Shown here one piece after another: positions 47,437 through 59,405 of a stretch of DNA of 64,000 nt. The number at the start of each line of letters is the position of its first letter. Positions within the stretch are counted from its first letter, which is position 1. The stretch comes from Maratus speciosus (Eukaryota; Arthropoda; Arachnida; Araneae; Salticidae), in assembly GCA_963932465.1 (NCBI GenBank), contig OZ010788.1, positions 672,784,484 to 672,848,483 on the forward strand. Reading direction: 5' to 3'. The notes under the pieces were generated by a model. The model saw only the letters and a program-made list of their open reading frames with translations, had not been told where the DNA came from and ran no database searches. Made by a program: the position numbers and the translations under genes.

Positions 47437-47978
47437 TATATATCATAACATTATTTTCATATTTGAATTATAAAATAAATATGCCGGGTGTCCTAAAAAG
47501 GACTGACTGATTTTAAAATTCAATAACTTGCAAACGGTGACAGACATTTAAAAAATTCTTGCAGGAGCGTTATGCATAGGGTCAAAAGTTTTTTTTACAG
47601 TGATTTTCGATTTTAGTTCGAATTACGAAAAGTAGATGGCGCTGTAAGCAATAGGCGCTAAAAACAGGCTCGATTTTTTTATCGATCTTTTCTTCCATAC
47701 GGAAAAAGGAGATGGAAATGTATTAAGTGGGTCCCGAAGGACCGAAAATCGAGCCTGAATTTAGCGTATATTGATCGCAGCGCCATCTATTGTTTGTAAT
47801 TCGAACTAAAATCGAAAATCACTGTAAAAAAACTTTTGACCTTATGCATAACGCTCCTGCAAGAATTTTTTAAATATCTGTCACCGTTTGCAAGTAATTG
47901 AATTTTAAAATCAGTCAATCCTTTTTAGGACACCCGGTATATATCATAACATTATTTTCATATTTGAATTATAAAATA
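47437..47978. repeat. 41-bp direct repeats around a foldback
   Basis: The segments 47437-47477 and 47938-47978 are identical over 41 bp (both contain CATAACATTATTTTCATATT). They bracket the foldback element, which begins 6 bp after the first and ends at the first base of the second. Confidence 0.85.
47484..47937. mobile_element. Foldback element, 454 bp
   Basis: Arms of about 200 bp: CCGGGTGTCCTAAAAAGGAC at the left and CCTTTTTAGGACACCCGG at the right. Internal pairs include AACTTGCAAACGGTGACAGA and AAAATCGAGCCTG-type segments. No ORF. Flanked by the 41-bp direct repeats rather than an obvious short duplication. Confidence 0.85.
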
Positions 47979-48093
47979 GAATGCGAATGACTAGTATAAA
48001 TTAACCAATTGGCTAGTGTTACACAAGTATGAACTGGTTAACGTAAAAAAAGTTGTACAATTACTATTATTTGCCATGTCATTTTAACTAATA

Positions 48094-49434
48094 GGATAAC
48101 TCTAGGATAGATGACCATAGTTTTTAAAAATTGAAATAAAAATTCCTAGAATGCAAATACAAGAAATGTATATGCATATTTGAAATTCTTATACGTATAC
48201 TCATCCTATTTTGGACAAATAATAATTAAATATCGAGAACAAAAAGTGGGAAACAAAACTGAAATAAAAATGGCAGATGGCCATCTCTCCTTCAAGCCTT
48301 GAAGAGATGGCCATCCAATACAAGTAAGAAAAAATGAAGTTAAAATAGCAAAAAATAACACGTTTCATGTAGTTAATCGTGAAAAACTAATAGAAATTTT
48401 TAAAAATGCAATTATATAACGAAAAATCAGTGAAAAAAATTTGAATAAACAAAATTTAAAGTATAAATTCAATCCTTCTCTTTTCGTAAAATTTTACCAC
48501 ATTTTTGGCAAAGATCTTAATAGTTTGAACACGTTTCATGGAACTATTTCTGGAACTTATGCATTGTATCCAGTCATCCTTTGTGGTTGTGGAATTATAT
48601 TCTTCTCCACAACCAACACAGCGATCCTCATCCAATTCTATTCCTTCGGAATTTGCAGAATCAAATAATTTCAAATGTATTTCATGTTCTTCGCAACTGG
48701 AAGTGTCATGTTTTTGTTTTTTTTCTCGCGTTTATTATAGATTTTTAACGGTTTTAAGTTTATTTATCAACCTTATCTATTTTTGGGATGAACGTTTCCG
48801 AAATTTTTCAATATTTTCTGAAAAAAAAAAAAACATTGTTAGGCCCTATTATATTATTTCTATTGAAATATTTATATTAGTTAAAATTTAAATAATTATA
48901 TCAATTAATATAATTGTAAACATAAAAATTATATAATTATTTTAAAAATAATTATATTTAGTTAGAATCTTCAGAGCGTATACTTTTGAAATATTGATTA
49001 TAGGTGACCATCTCTCCTTGATTTGATGTGGCCATCTCTCCTTGATTTGATGTAGCCATCTCTCCTAAATTTGATGGACGGATTGCCACCCAATTTAAAG
49101 CGTCACTCCGCCATTGTACGTCTTTGTTTTAGACTTTAAAGCAAAGATTGTATTATATACGTGCCTTAAAAATCTTTATAGTAAACAAAATGTAACATGA
49201 GTACTGCAAAACATTCAGATACCTAACTCAACAAAAATATCCAACCACTAAATTAAATAAACATTAAAATTACATTTTCCTTTTACAATTTAAAAACACA
49301 GCTGCGCGTCGCAATAAGTGAACACGTTGAACTACTTCTTACGAATAAAGTTTATGCTGCAATCTATGATATAGTTTTTGAAATATTTAGACTGGCCATC
49401 TCTCCTCTATGGCCTATCTATCCTAAAATTATCC
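48094..49434 (-). mobile_element. pogo/jerky-like element with subterminal repeats
   Basis: 1.34 kb between TA (48092-48093, 49435-49436). Ends are GGATAACTCTAGGATAGAT and ATCTATCCTAAAATTATCC. GCCATCTCTCCTT recurs internally: three copies at 24-bp spacing (49008, 49032, 49056), an inverted pair at 48276-48314 and one at 49394. Such subterminal arrays often bind transposase. It includes the zinc-finger-like relic below. Confidence 0.7.
48456..48674 (-). pseudogene. Transposase C-terminal cysteine-rich relic
   Basis: The minus strand reads EDRCVGCGEEYNSTTTKDDW then IQC, resembling the C-terminal 'C..C.e.Y..t...ddWIqC..C..W.H' zinc-finger-like tail of some pogo/jerky transposases. The second half of the finger has lost its Cys/His ligands. 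No DDE core is visible. Confidence 0.55.
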
Positions 49435-49534
49435 TAGTAGAATACATATATTATATATCTTACATTTTATTCACGTACATTACATATTTTTTATTTTATT
49501 ATTTTACAGTCACATTGGTTAAGTGGGTGTACCT

Positions 49535-50840
49535 GTACATACATAACGTTATCGACTTTTTGACAATTTTACACTCCCTCCCCCCCATTACAATATCATA
49601 CGTCATCATTCTTCGACCCTAATGATATCGTTATCAGTGTCTAAAAATTCTTTTTACTAGCCGCTCTTGGCGACTAGTTTGGTCTCCCTTAAAATTTATG
49701 TTTGGGAAAGCATGCTAAGCATTCTATCATGTTACTTTTATTCATAATTTAATTTACTTGGACTCTCTTAAATATAATTAATATAATCCCTTAAGCTAAT
49801 ATTAGTTTTTGTTGCATTAAAATATCTCAATTTGTTGATTTTCTGTAAGCAAGTAAACCCTATTGGTTTACAAACGAAGTCTATGGGAATTTGGCGAAAT
49901 ATTAGAGATATCGTCAAGTTGGCGTCCCTTTTGGCGACTCATTTTGGTCGCCAAATTTAGCTATATATAGCCAAGTTGGCGACAAACTTGGCGGCATTTG
50001 GCGACAGAACAGGGTCCCCCCTACGGTAACCCTTCCTTATAGGTATGGAGATGCATTAATTGCTGTTGAATAACAAATGAGATGCGTTTCATTCGAGCAT
50101 TGCCATTAAACAATTAACAAATAATTGCGCTTTCTGTGCCACATACGGTAACATAATATATATATAGATTTTTACAATATTCTCATTCTTTTTTCATTTT
50201 ATACATTTGCAATAATGCACAAGTAGGTTTACACATTTATTGCTCGCATACTTTGCTGATTTAATTGAAGAGAAGAAGTTAATAAAATATCTCTTTAATA
50301 TATGAAATAACTGTAAATCATATAACGCTTTAAAGAGATACTTACTTTTTAAAAGTATTTAATAGTATTTTTTTTTTTCAGAATGCATTGAACAGTAATA
50401 TTATCTTCTTGCACTTGCTCCATGAACTTCTTATACACAAAACAGGTAGACAGCGTTCTTTCCCATTTTTTACTAGTAAACATGTCAAATATAATTTCGA
50501 AGCTGGTATCTTTAATAACGAATTATATGCGCATATGGCAGAAGAATAGATATAGCAAACGTTGGGATATTTTATATTTTGGAATGAAATGATTTTATAA
50601 TCATTTAATGGTTTTAAATAACAACTTTTTATGTTCATAAAAAATATAACAGACTAAACAAATGATAAAAGACAATAGTATTGATGTAAAAAAAAAGTTA
50701 CAAAAAGAAAAAGAAAAAAAAAAAACAGAAAATTTTGGTTGGATAAAAAATGACAACGATATCAAAAGACAACACCGTTGATATCTTACGATATCAAGTG
50801 CCAGACTCCTCTCCCCCTAAAGTGATAACGTTATATATGT
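49535..50840. mobile_element. Possible inverted-repeat element, 1.3 kb
   Basis: GTACATACATAACGTTATC near 49537 pairs with GATAACGTTATATATGTAC near 50823. The interior has a cluster of TTGGCGA motifs (49912-50010). No coding. Boundaries uncertain. Confidence 0.45.
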
Positions 50841-51139
50841 ACATCCGCTAATACGAGAAGCAAAGGAAGTAAAAAAGTCTTCGTATTAACCGTTACTCGT
50901 AATATCCGTGAAGATGATACGAATCTTATAAACATACACATAAATAAACTAATTACAACTATTGATTGCTCTAATTATCTTAATGCTAAAATTAACATAA
51001 TATCACAAGGTTTCCCGAAAACCATCTAAAACAACAACAGACTCGAGCTATTAATTTCACATTTCCTTTCTATTTTAACAGTGCAATAAGAGACATGGAA
51101 AGACTACGATTGAATATAGAGGAGCTAGCACATACTTAA

Positions 51140-51600
51140 AATAGTGAAGCTTTAACTGTAACCGCTTTCGCAGGGATTAATTACGTCTGGGGCAAACTTC
51201 CACCAATAAATTAAAATAGAAATTTTATCCTTATTTAAACGCCTTATTAATGCAGTATGGCAGTCAAAAATTATGGCAAAAACAGATCTTCATTTCTAAT
51301 GGTGAAAATTTATTTTGGCGGTAGTCAGACTCTGCATTTCCGCTATATTGTAAGAATCTGAAGAACCTTCTGTCAGTGTCAGTTAAAATATTGTAATATC
51401 TGGGAAAAGTGTCACCAGTAAAAATAAATAGAAATTTTTACCATATTTGTGAGAGAAATTTTGGATAAACAAGGCCCGTAAATAAGACGAAATTTTATAT
51501 TCAAATTTATTTGAGGAAGTTTGCTCTGACAATAATCATTAAGTGCTGATTAGATTTAAAACAACGGCTGCCATCTTGTGACAACCTCCTCAGTTACTTC
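51140..51600. repeat. Palindromic dispersed repeat S, reverse copy
   Basis: Reverse relative of 45640-45900: begins AGCTTTAACTGTAACCGCTTTCGC and ends in CTGCCATCTTGTGACAACCTCCT. Three AACTTCCACCA-type or TTTGGCGGTAG-type sub-blocks. Confidence 0.55.
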
Positions 51601-51734
51601 AATCGCAACTAGTAGACAATACAGTATATCTCTCCTATTCTTTATTCATAACTCCATTGGAAAAACTGGTTAACTTAAAGAACCGAAGGCAGAAGAGTCC
51701 GAATTTAACGAAAGAAACAAAAAAAGTTTTTTTT

Positions 51735-51935
51735 TCTATGCTCCTCTTTTCCATGGCTCAGAAATCTTACCAAAGGTTGGTATTTGAAACGTCACTAACT
51801 CTCCCTTCATTCTTTCAAGACCTCAGGACATTTCTTTCCATGGCTCAAAAACAAATAGAAATTAGTTCTTGTTTTTGAAACGTCATTAACTCTACCTTCA
51901 TTCTTTCTATCTTTCAAGACCTCAATATATCCTCT
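51735..51935. repeat. Two tandem units with different hairpins
   Basis: Units near 51745-51840 and 51841-51935 share TTCCATGGCTC, TGAAACGTCA.TAACTCT and CCTTCATTCTTTC. Between the conserved parts the first unit has hairpin TACCAA-AGG-TTGGTA and the second CAAAAACAA/TTGTTTTTG. Confidence 0.6.
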
Positions 51936-52289
51936 TTCATATTATTGGGTGTGTGTGCGGGCGGACTCCTCGAAGGCTGAAATTCTATCTGCTAAAACTA
52001 TTAAGTTACTACATTTTGACAGACAGTTATAATATAAAAATTATCGCTGAGATAGAGCAGTGTTCGATAATAAAGGAATTTTTCCTAATTCTATCTTAAT
52101 TTTGCCGAAAATCGCATTGAAATAAAGAGATATTTTGCTCTTATTAGCTGTGATCTAGACTTAGTAGCTCGTAAAAAGTGTGAAAATATTAATTTAGTTT
52201 GAATGTTGAACCATTCTTAACGCGAAAATAACTCGTTTTAGCCATGTCCTAGTTTTAGCCGTATCCTGGTTTTAGCTGTGCTTGTATTA

Positions 52290-53030
52290 AGTGGTCTCAA
52301 GACTCTTAAAATTGGAGAAAAGAAAATTCAACATCTAATATTTTAAGATGCATATGATTTTAAAACAACATTTTTAGAGTGATGAAAGACATAAGTATGT
52401 TCTTTCAAGTAATGTATTTAAAATATTGCAAGATGCAGAATTAGCATTTACAGGGGTCTGCAAACTGACTGACATTTGTCGGGCAGAAAATTGGTATAAC
52501 ATCATACGCGAAGGATTACAAAATACACATTGCAACTAGAATGAAATTTTTGGTGTCTACGTATACTTCAGAATGTAATAATTACTCTAAACCTAAATAA
52601 ATTTGTATTTAAAGCATTTTTGTATTTTTAATACAAAGTTGTATTTCGCTAATACAAAATTTTGAAAATTTCAACCGTATAATCACCTAAAAAATATTTT
52701 TTTAACAATAAAAAGGAAATTTTGGGTTCAGTTTACACAGACTAGCATGAAACATATGTTTTGAAAATTTCATGAATAAATATTCAGAAGTTTTTGAGAT
52801 ATCCTGCGCGTTATGCCCAAAAACGTCATTTGGAGAAAAATGACTTCAAAGTTTCGAGAACGCTGTTTCAGCTATTGCGTGGGTATAATTCTAAAAGCCA
52901 TAACTTCTATTCTAATGGAAATTTCAAGGAAACAATTACATCAAAGTATTCAGAAAAGATAGGAGTGAAACATCTAAACAAATTAAATTTCGAAAATTTT
53001 GAAGCTTTAATAGTCCTTATAAACGAGTTC
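52290..53030. repeat. Block D 5' part, copy III
   Basis: Matches 10430-11110, sharing AAGATGCAGAATTAGCATTT, CCTAAATAAATTTGTATTTA and CGTCATTTGGAGAAAAATGA. Confidence 0.75.
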
Positions 53031-53134
53031 GACTGTATATATTTTGTTCTATTAACTTTTTCTATTTTTTTAAGCTATATATTACTTAAAAACAATTTGA
53101 AATTAGAAGTTTGTGTCTATCATCAGCGCTTTAA

Positions 53135-53371
53135 CCCTTTCAGGGGCAAAGCACTTCCATTGCAAAAATGTTGAAATGAATGAATGACACCGCAGTTTAT
53201 TTGGAAAGTATTAAGTAAATGTTATTTGGAAAGTATTTGGAAAAAAGAAAAAAACATTTTTTCGCATACATAGTAAACGAAAAAAAAATTATACCAAAAT
53301 TCTGATGTCATTGTGGCATTTGGGAATTAAACTTAAGTGGTTTCATAAGCATTCCACTGCTCTTGAAAGGG
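53135..53371. mobile_element. TTAA-flanked (piggyBac-like) MITE, 237 bp
   Basis: TTAA at 53131-53134 and 53372-53375; ends CCCTTTCAGGGGCAAAGC and GCATTCCACTGCTCTTGAAAGGG (imperfect inverted repeat). No paralogous empty site in this window. Confidence 0.75.
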
Positions 53372-53994
53372 TTAATAGAAAATCGCAATAACTTCTATTT
53401 TTAATCATTCTTATGTATTAACACTATACAGGTCGCAAACAGTGTAAAACTCGAACATTCAGTAAATTCCCAAATCGCAAGAAGTGGATTGAAATTGATT
53501 TTTAACACTATGCAAACAGTGATGCTAAATGTGGCGGGATTTTTATTCAGGTATTTTAAGTACACACCAGAAAATTTTTAATGGGGATAATAGGCTATTT
53601 GTAATAATAATTTTTAATTTCCCTTTATTTCATTCAAGACATAATAATAATAATGATAATAGCCAAAAGTAACTGCTCAAACTTTCTGGGGAGAATTTTG
53701 AATTTCTAAACAATCGTTTTATAAATGACGCAGAAATGCGCCAGTGCGGCCTGTATAATGTTTAGCTCTTCAGTGGGCGGTGTCCACAAAAAAGGACACC
53801 TAATTTTAATTCCAAAACTGACAAACGGCATCAAGAAAATTTAATTAAAATTTTCTCTTTATAAAGTACGACAAAATAAACAAGTTTTTAATTTCTAATA
53901 AATTCGCTTGTAAATTGTGCTGCAGTCCATCATTTCACAAACAGAATTACTCCGCGCCCCAAAGGGTTATAAAAAAAAAAAAAAAAAAAAATTA

Positions 53995-54213
53995 TTGGGT
54001 CATCCGGAAAGTTCTGCAGAAAACATCTGTTGAGCTAATGTTGAAACGATTGAATGACAAACGAAATTACGACATAATTTATTTAAAAGTACGTAAAAGA
54101 TTTACTTCGCATATAATATACCCTTAAAATTCTGTTATTAGATTCCGGTGAGAGTGTGGCATTTATGGATTAAAAAAATATCAAATAACCACAGAACTTT
54201 CCGGACGACCCAA
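53995..54213. mobile_element. mariner-like MITE, 219 bp
   Basis: Ends TTGGGTCATCCGGAAAGTTC and GAACTTTCCGGACGACCCAA, flanked by TA (53993-53994, 54214-54215). The end sequence resembles mariner terminal repeats. A short A run precedes it. Confidence 0.85.
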
Positions 54214-54354
54214 TACATGCTGTATTTTTTTTAATCGAATTGAATCTATCTTCAATTGAAGAAAGTATTATAATCAATTTTTTTTCGACTTCCAGTTTTC
54301 GACGGGGGTCAGGGATCCCCAAAAACACGTTTATAGAAAATGTCTGTCTGTCGC

Positions 54355-54570
54355 CATTGTACCATCAAAAAGTGTATGAAGTTATGCATAGAATTGAACG
54401 AATTTTTTTTTAAGTGCTAGGCTATAGCAAGCAGGTCCTTCCTTAATTTGGAAAAAATTCGCCGGTAAGGGGGCGTTGTAATAGCGATTTTTGTGCGATT
54501 TTTATGCCATTTTGAATATTGTACCATCGAAAAGTGTATGAAATTATGCATAGAATTGAACCAAATTTTT
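54355..54570. repeat. Direct repeat pair upstream of the Copia fragment
   Basis: ATTGTACCATC.AAAAGTGTA followed by TGAA.TTATGCATAGAATTG occurs at about 54356 and 54519. Confidence 0.7.
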
Positions 54571-54571
54571 C

Positions 54572-56131
54572 TTGTATGTTTTTGGTCATGGCAAGGTCGT
54601 GCCACCAGACAGGTTTGCCTATGCAGTCCGGCATGATCCGGTATATGAACCGAAAGGTTGGCACGACATGCTAAACATTGAAAACCCACAAGAAAAAATG
54701 AATTGGATTGAAGCGACACGTGACGAAATAAACTCGCTTATGAAAAATGAAACATGGTCTTTGGTAAAACCACCACAGGGAGCCAAAGTAATTGGATCTA
54801 AATGGACCCACAAGGCTAAATATGATGAATCTGGGAAAGTAAAGCGTAACAAGGCGAGATTAGTAGCTCAGGGATTTAAACAAAAATACGGGGTCGACTT
54901 TGACGAGACTTACGCCCCAGTAGTATCCCACACCACCTTAAGATGTTTCCTCACTGCCGAAGCCTATCACAACTTTAGTGTCAGGCACATCGACATAAAA
55001 ACCGCGTTCCTGCACGGTGACCTAGAAGAAGAGGTATACATGTCACAACCGGAAGGGTACGTGAACACAAACGAACCTGATAGAGGCTGTAAACTCGGAA
55101 AGGCCATATACGGGATTAAACAGGCATCCCGGGCCTGGTACACAAAAATTACTGAATCTCTTAGAGAACTAAATTTTATGCAAAGCAAGGCATACACCTG
55201 CCTATTTACACAAGGACAGGGGGGAAATACAGTCTACGTAGTTGTGTACGTAGATGACATTCTCATAGCGGGAAACAATGCGCGAATTGAAGAAGTAATA
55301 AATAAGTTAAAAACACAATATACACTTGAAGATTTGGGGGAAATTAGTAATTATCTTGGGATAAAAATTAAGAAAACACATAACGGCTTTAACCTTAACC
55401 AAACAACAAAAATAATGGAAATCGTTAAAAGGTTTAACTTAGAGGAATCAAAACCTTACGGAACACCCATGGAAACGGGCTTCTTAAGATCAGAAGTGGA
55501 TGAAAATCCAATGCCAAACAACATAAATTATCGTAAAGCGATAGGCGCGTTATTATACATTGCAACTATAACTAGGCCAGACATACTACTGGCTGTAAAT
55601 TTTCTTAGCAGAAAGAACGAAAATCCATCGGAAAAAGGCTGGAAAGGTGTTAAACGACTGATCAGGTACCTCTACCACACAAAGGACCTAAATCTCATAA
55701 TCAGCACTGAATGTACACCAATTTTGGAAGTGTACACCGATGCTGATTGGGCCGGTGATACGCAAACACGAAGATCAACACCAGGGAAGTTATTCCTTCT
55801 TGGGAAAAATCCGATACAATGGATAACCAAACGCCAAACTTGCATTGCGCAATCGTCAGCAGAAGCTGCAAACGCTGCACAAGAACTTATGTGGATAATA
55901 AAACTTTTACAAGATTTGAATTTACCACAAAACCTGCCCGTAATTGTGTATGAAGATAACATTTCCTGCATAAAAATGATAGAATCTGAAAAATACACCA
56001 ACAAGACAAAACATATTGATTTAAAATATCACATGATTAAGTATATGAAAAAATGGTACCATAGAATTACTTTATTGTCCGAGCAAATCAATGCTGGCAG
56101 ACATCTTGACGAAGCCAGAGCCCAAACCTGA
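54572..56131 (+). CDS. Copia-type reverse transcriptase/RNase H fragment
   Basis: 519 codons, open. Element sequence proper seems to begin near 54600 (DRFAYAVRHDPVYEPKGWHD), so the ATG at 54572 is probably fortuitous. The Ty1/Copia RT is nearly complete: WIEATRDEINSLMKNETWSL, ARLVAQGFKQKYGVDFDETYA, AFLHGDLEEEVYM, the LGKAIYGIKQASRAW block and catalytic YVDD at 226-229. RNase H follows, with D390 in VYTDADWAGD and DNISCIKM, KTKHIDLKYH. Around E431 (SSAEAANAAQE) the usual SS.EAEY.A...AA.E spacing is about five residues short, so RNase H is probably damaged. Gag, protease, integrase and LTRs are absent. Higher GC than the flanks suggests relatively recent insertion. Not likely a functional element. 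Confidence 0.9.
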   Translation: MYVFGHGKVVPPDRFAYAVRHDPVYEPKGWHDMLNIENPQEKMNWIEATRDEINSLMKNETWSLVKPPQGAKVIGSKWTHKAKYDESGKVKRNKARLVAQGFKQKYGVDFDETYAPVVSHTTLRCFLTAEAYHNFSVRHIDIKTAFLHGDLEEEVYMSQPEGYVNTNEPDRGCKLGKAIYGIKQASRAWYTKITESLRELNFMQSKAYTCLFTQGQGGNTVYVVVYVDDILIAGNNARIEEVINKLKTQYTLEDLGEISNYLGIKIKKTHNGFNLNQTTKIMEIVKRFNLEESKPYGTPMETGFLRSEVDENPMPNNINYRKAIGALLYIATITRPDILLAVNFLSRKNENPSEKGWKGVKRLIRYLYHTKDLNLIISTECTPILEVYTDADWAGDTQTRRSTPGKLFLLGKNPIQWITKRQTCIAQSSAEAANAAQELMWIIKLLQDLNLPQNLPVIVYEDNISCIKMIESEKYTNKTKHIDLKYHMIKYMKKWYHRITLLSEQINAGRHLDEARAQT

Positions 56132-56940
56132 ATTTCAAGAAAACAGAAATAAATTAAAATTATAGTACAATCTTGATTAGGGGCTTAAGGGGGAACATGA
56201 AAGAAGATATATTCATATAATCCCCTTGTCAAGATTTTTCGATACCCATTTTCTCCCTCTTTCTACTGCAGAAAAACATCATTAGAGTTCATAGTGAAAA
56301 AGAACCACTTAATAGTCGACAGATGTAAAATCCAGAGAAACTGCATCTCTTCATCTTTTTTCGCCTTATGTGAGATATGTTTTAAACCAGACTCGCAAGC
56401 ACTTATGTTCTATTCTGGTTCGCGTTATAAACTTATAAACATTATAATTGACTGTTACACTGAACACTATTTTATCAGACTTTACTTCCTTGTAACTTCC
56501 ATAAATATCCAATTATGTATAATTGGTTGATTACCTCAAAGTGCCGAAAATACATCCATATGGTTATCAATTTTAATGATGTAACACGCGCGAAAAAAAC
56601 ATATGTAATATTCACTTTTAAAACGTCCTCACACAAGTGAACACGTACAAAATGTAATCTCTTTCTTTAATATGTATAATTAAATTTCTCTGTTTCTTTC
56701 CTATCAAAGAAGCTGTTTCATAATGTGCACCAATCTCACACACTCGCCATTATAAGATGATTAATCTCACACTTACGTTACGATGCCTGACTTACCCGGT
56801 AAATGGATAATTCAAATCATGCGGATATCTATATAAAAGGTAAGAGATTTATTTATTCCTTTTTTGCTATGATGAGGCAGAGCGCTGTATGCATTTATAG
56901 AATATGATTAATTGAGAAGCGTGTGAATTCACGCCAAGAA
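56132..56940. other. No gene recognised
   Basis: No LTR, polypurine tract or further element is recognisable downstream of the Copia fragment. AT-rich. Confidence 0.4.
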
Positions 56941-57892
56941 CTGTTAGGGATACGTCAGGGTTACAATTTTCTCTAACAGTAACAGCATTTTTGAAATATT
57001 AAAATACATGAGATAGCAGAAAATTTTGGGATTGGCACATCCAACTAATTCTATATGTGACGCATTCGAGTATAAAAATATGGAAAGAAATATTAAGAAA
57101 AATACTGTTGAAATATATTCCAAAACGACAATTCTAATTATTAGAAAAAAACAGCTTTTACCAGACATTTAAATTACTTTAAAAGATTCTTTTGCGGTGT
57201 TTCAGATGGATATTAGATAAATTATAAAACTCAAAAAATACTTTACCATTTACATCCATGTATTCCAACTATGACACCCTTGAGAATAAAAATATAAAAA
57301 GAAATATCAGCTAAGAATATTGATTAAATTTCAAAAGAAAAATTTTCAGTTCAAAGAAAACAGTTTTATCTGAGTTTGAAATCATATAAAAAATTCTTTT
57401 GCTTCCTTTCGAATTTATTAAAGATAAGTTATGAAACTCATTAAATATTTCATTTTTTATAGCAATATTTCACTTGCATTGGATATCTCCTTAAAAAATT
57501 TCTTTATCCGAGTAAAAAACAGTTTCTTCAAATGATTAAATTAAAATAAATACAAAAGTTCTTAACGTTATTCGTATTATAAATTCTATTTAAATTATAA
57601 AAGAGAATAGTTCTTTGAAATTATTAAATAAAATTAAGTAAAGAACTATAGAATTCTTTCAATTAATGGTTTGATATGTCTAGATAGTTTTCATGCTCAA
57701 ACTTTTTTAAATTAGTGACTTTAATCGCTATGATTTTAACCAGCTCAATTAAAAACTAATGATCTGTTTACATTCAAATAATTACACATTTAACACTAGT
57801 TTTGTTTACACAAAAAGATATGTCTAAATAATTACAAGGATCCGTAGGAAAATAAATACCAAAGGCATACAGGCCAACTTGTACATTTTTAG
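56941..57892. repeat. Degenerate A/B/C-type repeat units
   Basis: Contains AAAACAGTTTCTTCAAATGA, ATTAAATTAAAATAAATACA and AAAGATAAGTTATGAAACTC, recurring cores of blocks A, B and C, at low overall similarity. Confidence 0.5.
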
Positions 57893-58165
57893 GTGTGTTC
57901 GTAATTATATAAATAAGCAGCATCTTCACTACAGTTATCGTCTGGCCTGTCTGTCCTCATATAACAGCGCAAAAACTACTCAACCAAAGGGTTTGAATTT
58001 TAATGTATGGAATCGTTGCTGAATTTTGTTGAGTCATTTCAAATTTTATGAAAATCGAATCAAAACTCAAAAAATATATTAATAAAAGTTTTCTTCATTC
58101 TAGTAAATCCTATCCTACGTAATAAATCCAACGATATCCCATGATAGGTAATGATTCCAGATTGC
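57893..58165 (-). repeat. Dispersed repeat R1 variant, reverse copy
   Basis: Reverse of the 14085-type sub-family: begins TAGGTGTGTTCGTAATTATA and includes CCCATGATAGGTAATGATTC. Confidence 0.7.
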
Positions 58166-58401
58166 CATGGTGATTATTTTATTAAATCTTATCATGCTTC
58201 ATTAATTTGTACAATTTCCTTCTTGTTTAAAGTTAACACTAAAAATTAGTAGCCATTTTTGTGTTACTTAATTATTAGAAGGTATTCAAGTCCGGCGATT
58301 AAATCTGAAAAAAAATTGTTATTAAATTTTAGTGATAAGAAAAAACGTACAAGGTAGAAGCTGTGCAAATGGTATTTTTATGTATAATACATCATTTAGG
58401 G

Positions 58402-59302
58402 CAGGGTTGGCGAACCTATGGCACGCGGGAAAATATTTTTGGCACGCCGTTGATTGAAGTTCTAAATGAAAATTCAATCAAATTCCTCAAATTTTGCACC
58501 TCCTTAATCTTTTTTTATTAATACACGGACCATAATTGAAAATAGCTATTGTTTTCTATAATAGGTACTTGTGTACTTGTTAGATCAATGAACTTTCCCG
58601 CTTAGAAATATTTGACTCTTCCCAACTCCCCATTTCCTCGATTTCGTTGTGATTGCACCTATGATTCGCATAGAAATCTAGGAAATCAAATTATTCTTAC
58701 AATTATTATTCAAATTATTCTTCAAATTATTAATTATGCTGTAAAATTTCTGCATAATTTAACTCGTTTTGACCAGCACATAGGGCTTTATATAACTTTT
58801 GCTAGAATTTGTTAATTGATCTTTAATTTTTTTAAATGATAAAAGTATTAATAAAGCTAATAAAGCATGACTTTTTTCATAAGTTATCGAAAAATAATAA
58901 TTTGATTGCTAAAACATTTGTAAAAGGAAATGAAAACTATAATTATATTTTTTACAACTGTTTCTATGAGTAATTAATTTTTTCATGTGAAAAATGTTTT
59001 GGTTCGAGTTTTCTATATTAAATATTGTTTAATTTAATGCGTATGTTGGTATTACCTGCTATTATGTATTAGCTATATTTATAATAATCTAATAATAATA
59101 ATAATAAATTTTCACACTATTATTTATTATTATAAGAATTAAACTAATTTATAATTCACTATTAAATTAATTTCGCAATTTTTTTTCCTTGCGGGAATGG
59201 GACGTGGACGGGTGGGGGGTCGTTTTTGGCACGCCATGTTCAGTTGTAATTGTTTTTTTTTTTTTATATTGGCACGTGGACCCACGTATTTCGCCGACCC
59301 TG
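58402..59302. mobile_element. hAT-like non-autonomous element, 901 bp
   Basis: Ends CAGGGTTGGCGAACCTATGG and CGTATTTCGCCGACCCTG, with a perfect 8-bp target duplication ATTTAGGG (58394-58401, 59303-59310). GGCACGCGGG and GGCACGCC subterminal motifs. The interior has no transposase. Confidence 0.92.
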
Positions 59303-59405
59303 ATTTAGGGTATTCATTAGAAATTATATATGAATCACCAGAAGCATCGCACATATTCTATTACTTACTTAACGAGCTTTAGAATAAAAATATGAAAAAA
59401 GAATA

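Noticed and set aside
51740..51900. GAAACGTCA preceded by hairpins, as a hammerhead
   Set aside because: The CTGANGA segment is absent in both units (CTCAGAA / CTCAAAA). Kept only as a structured tandem repeat.
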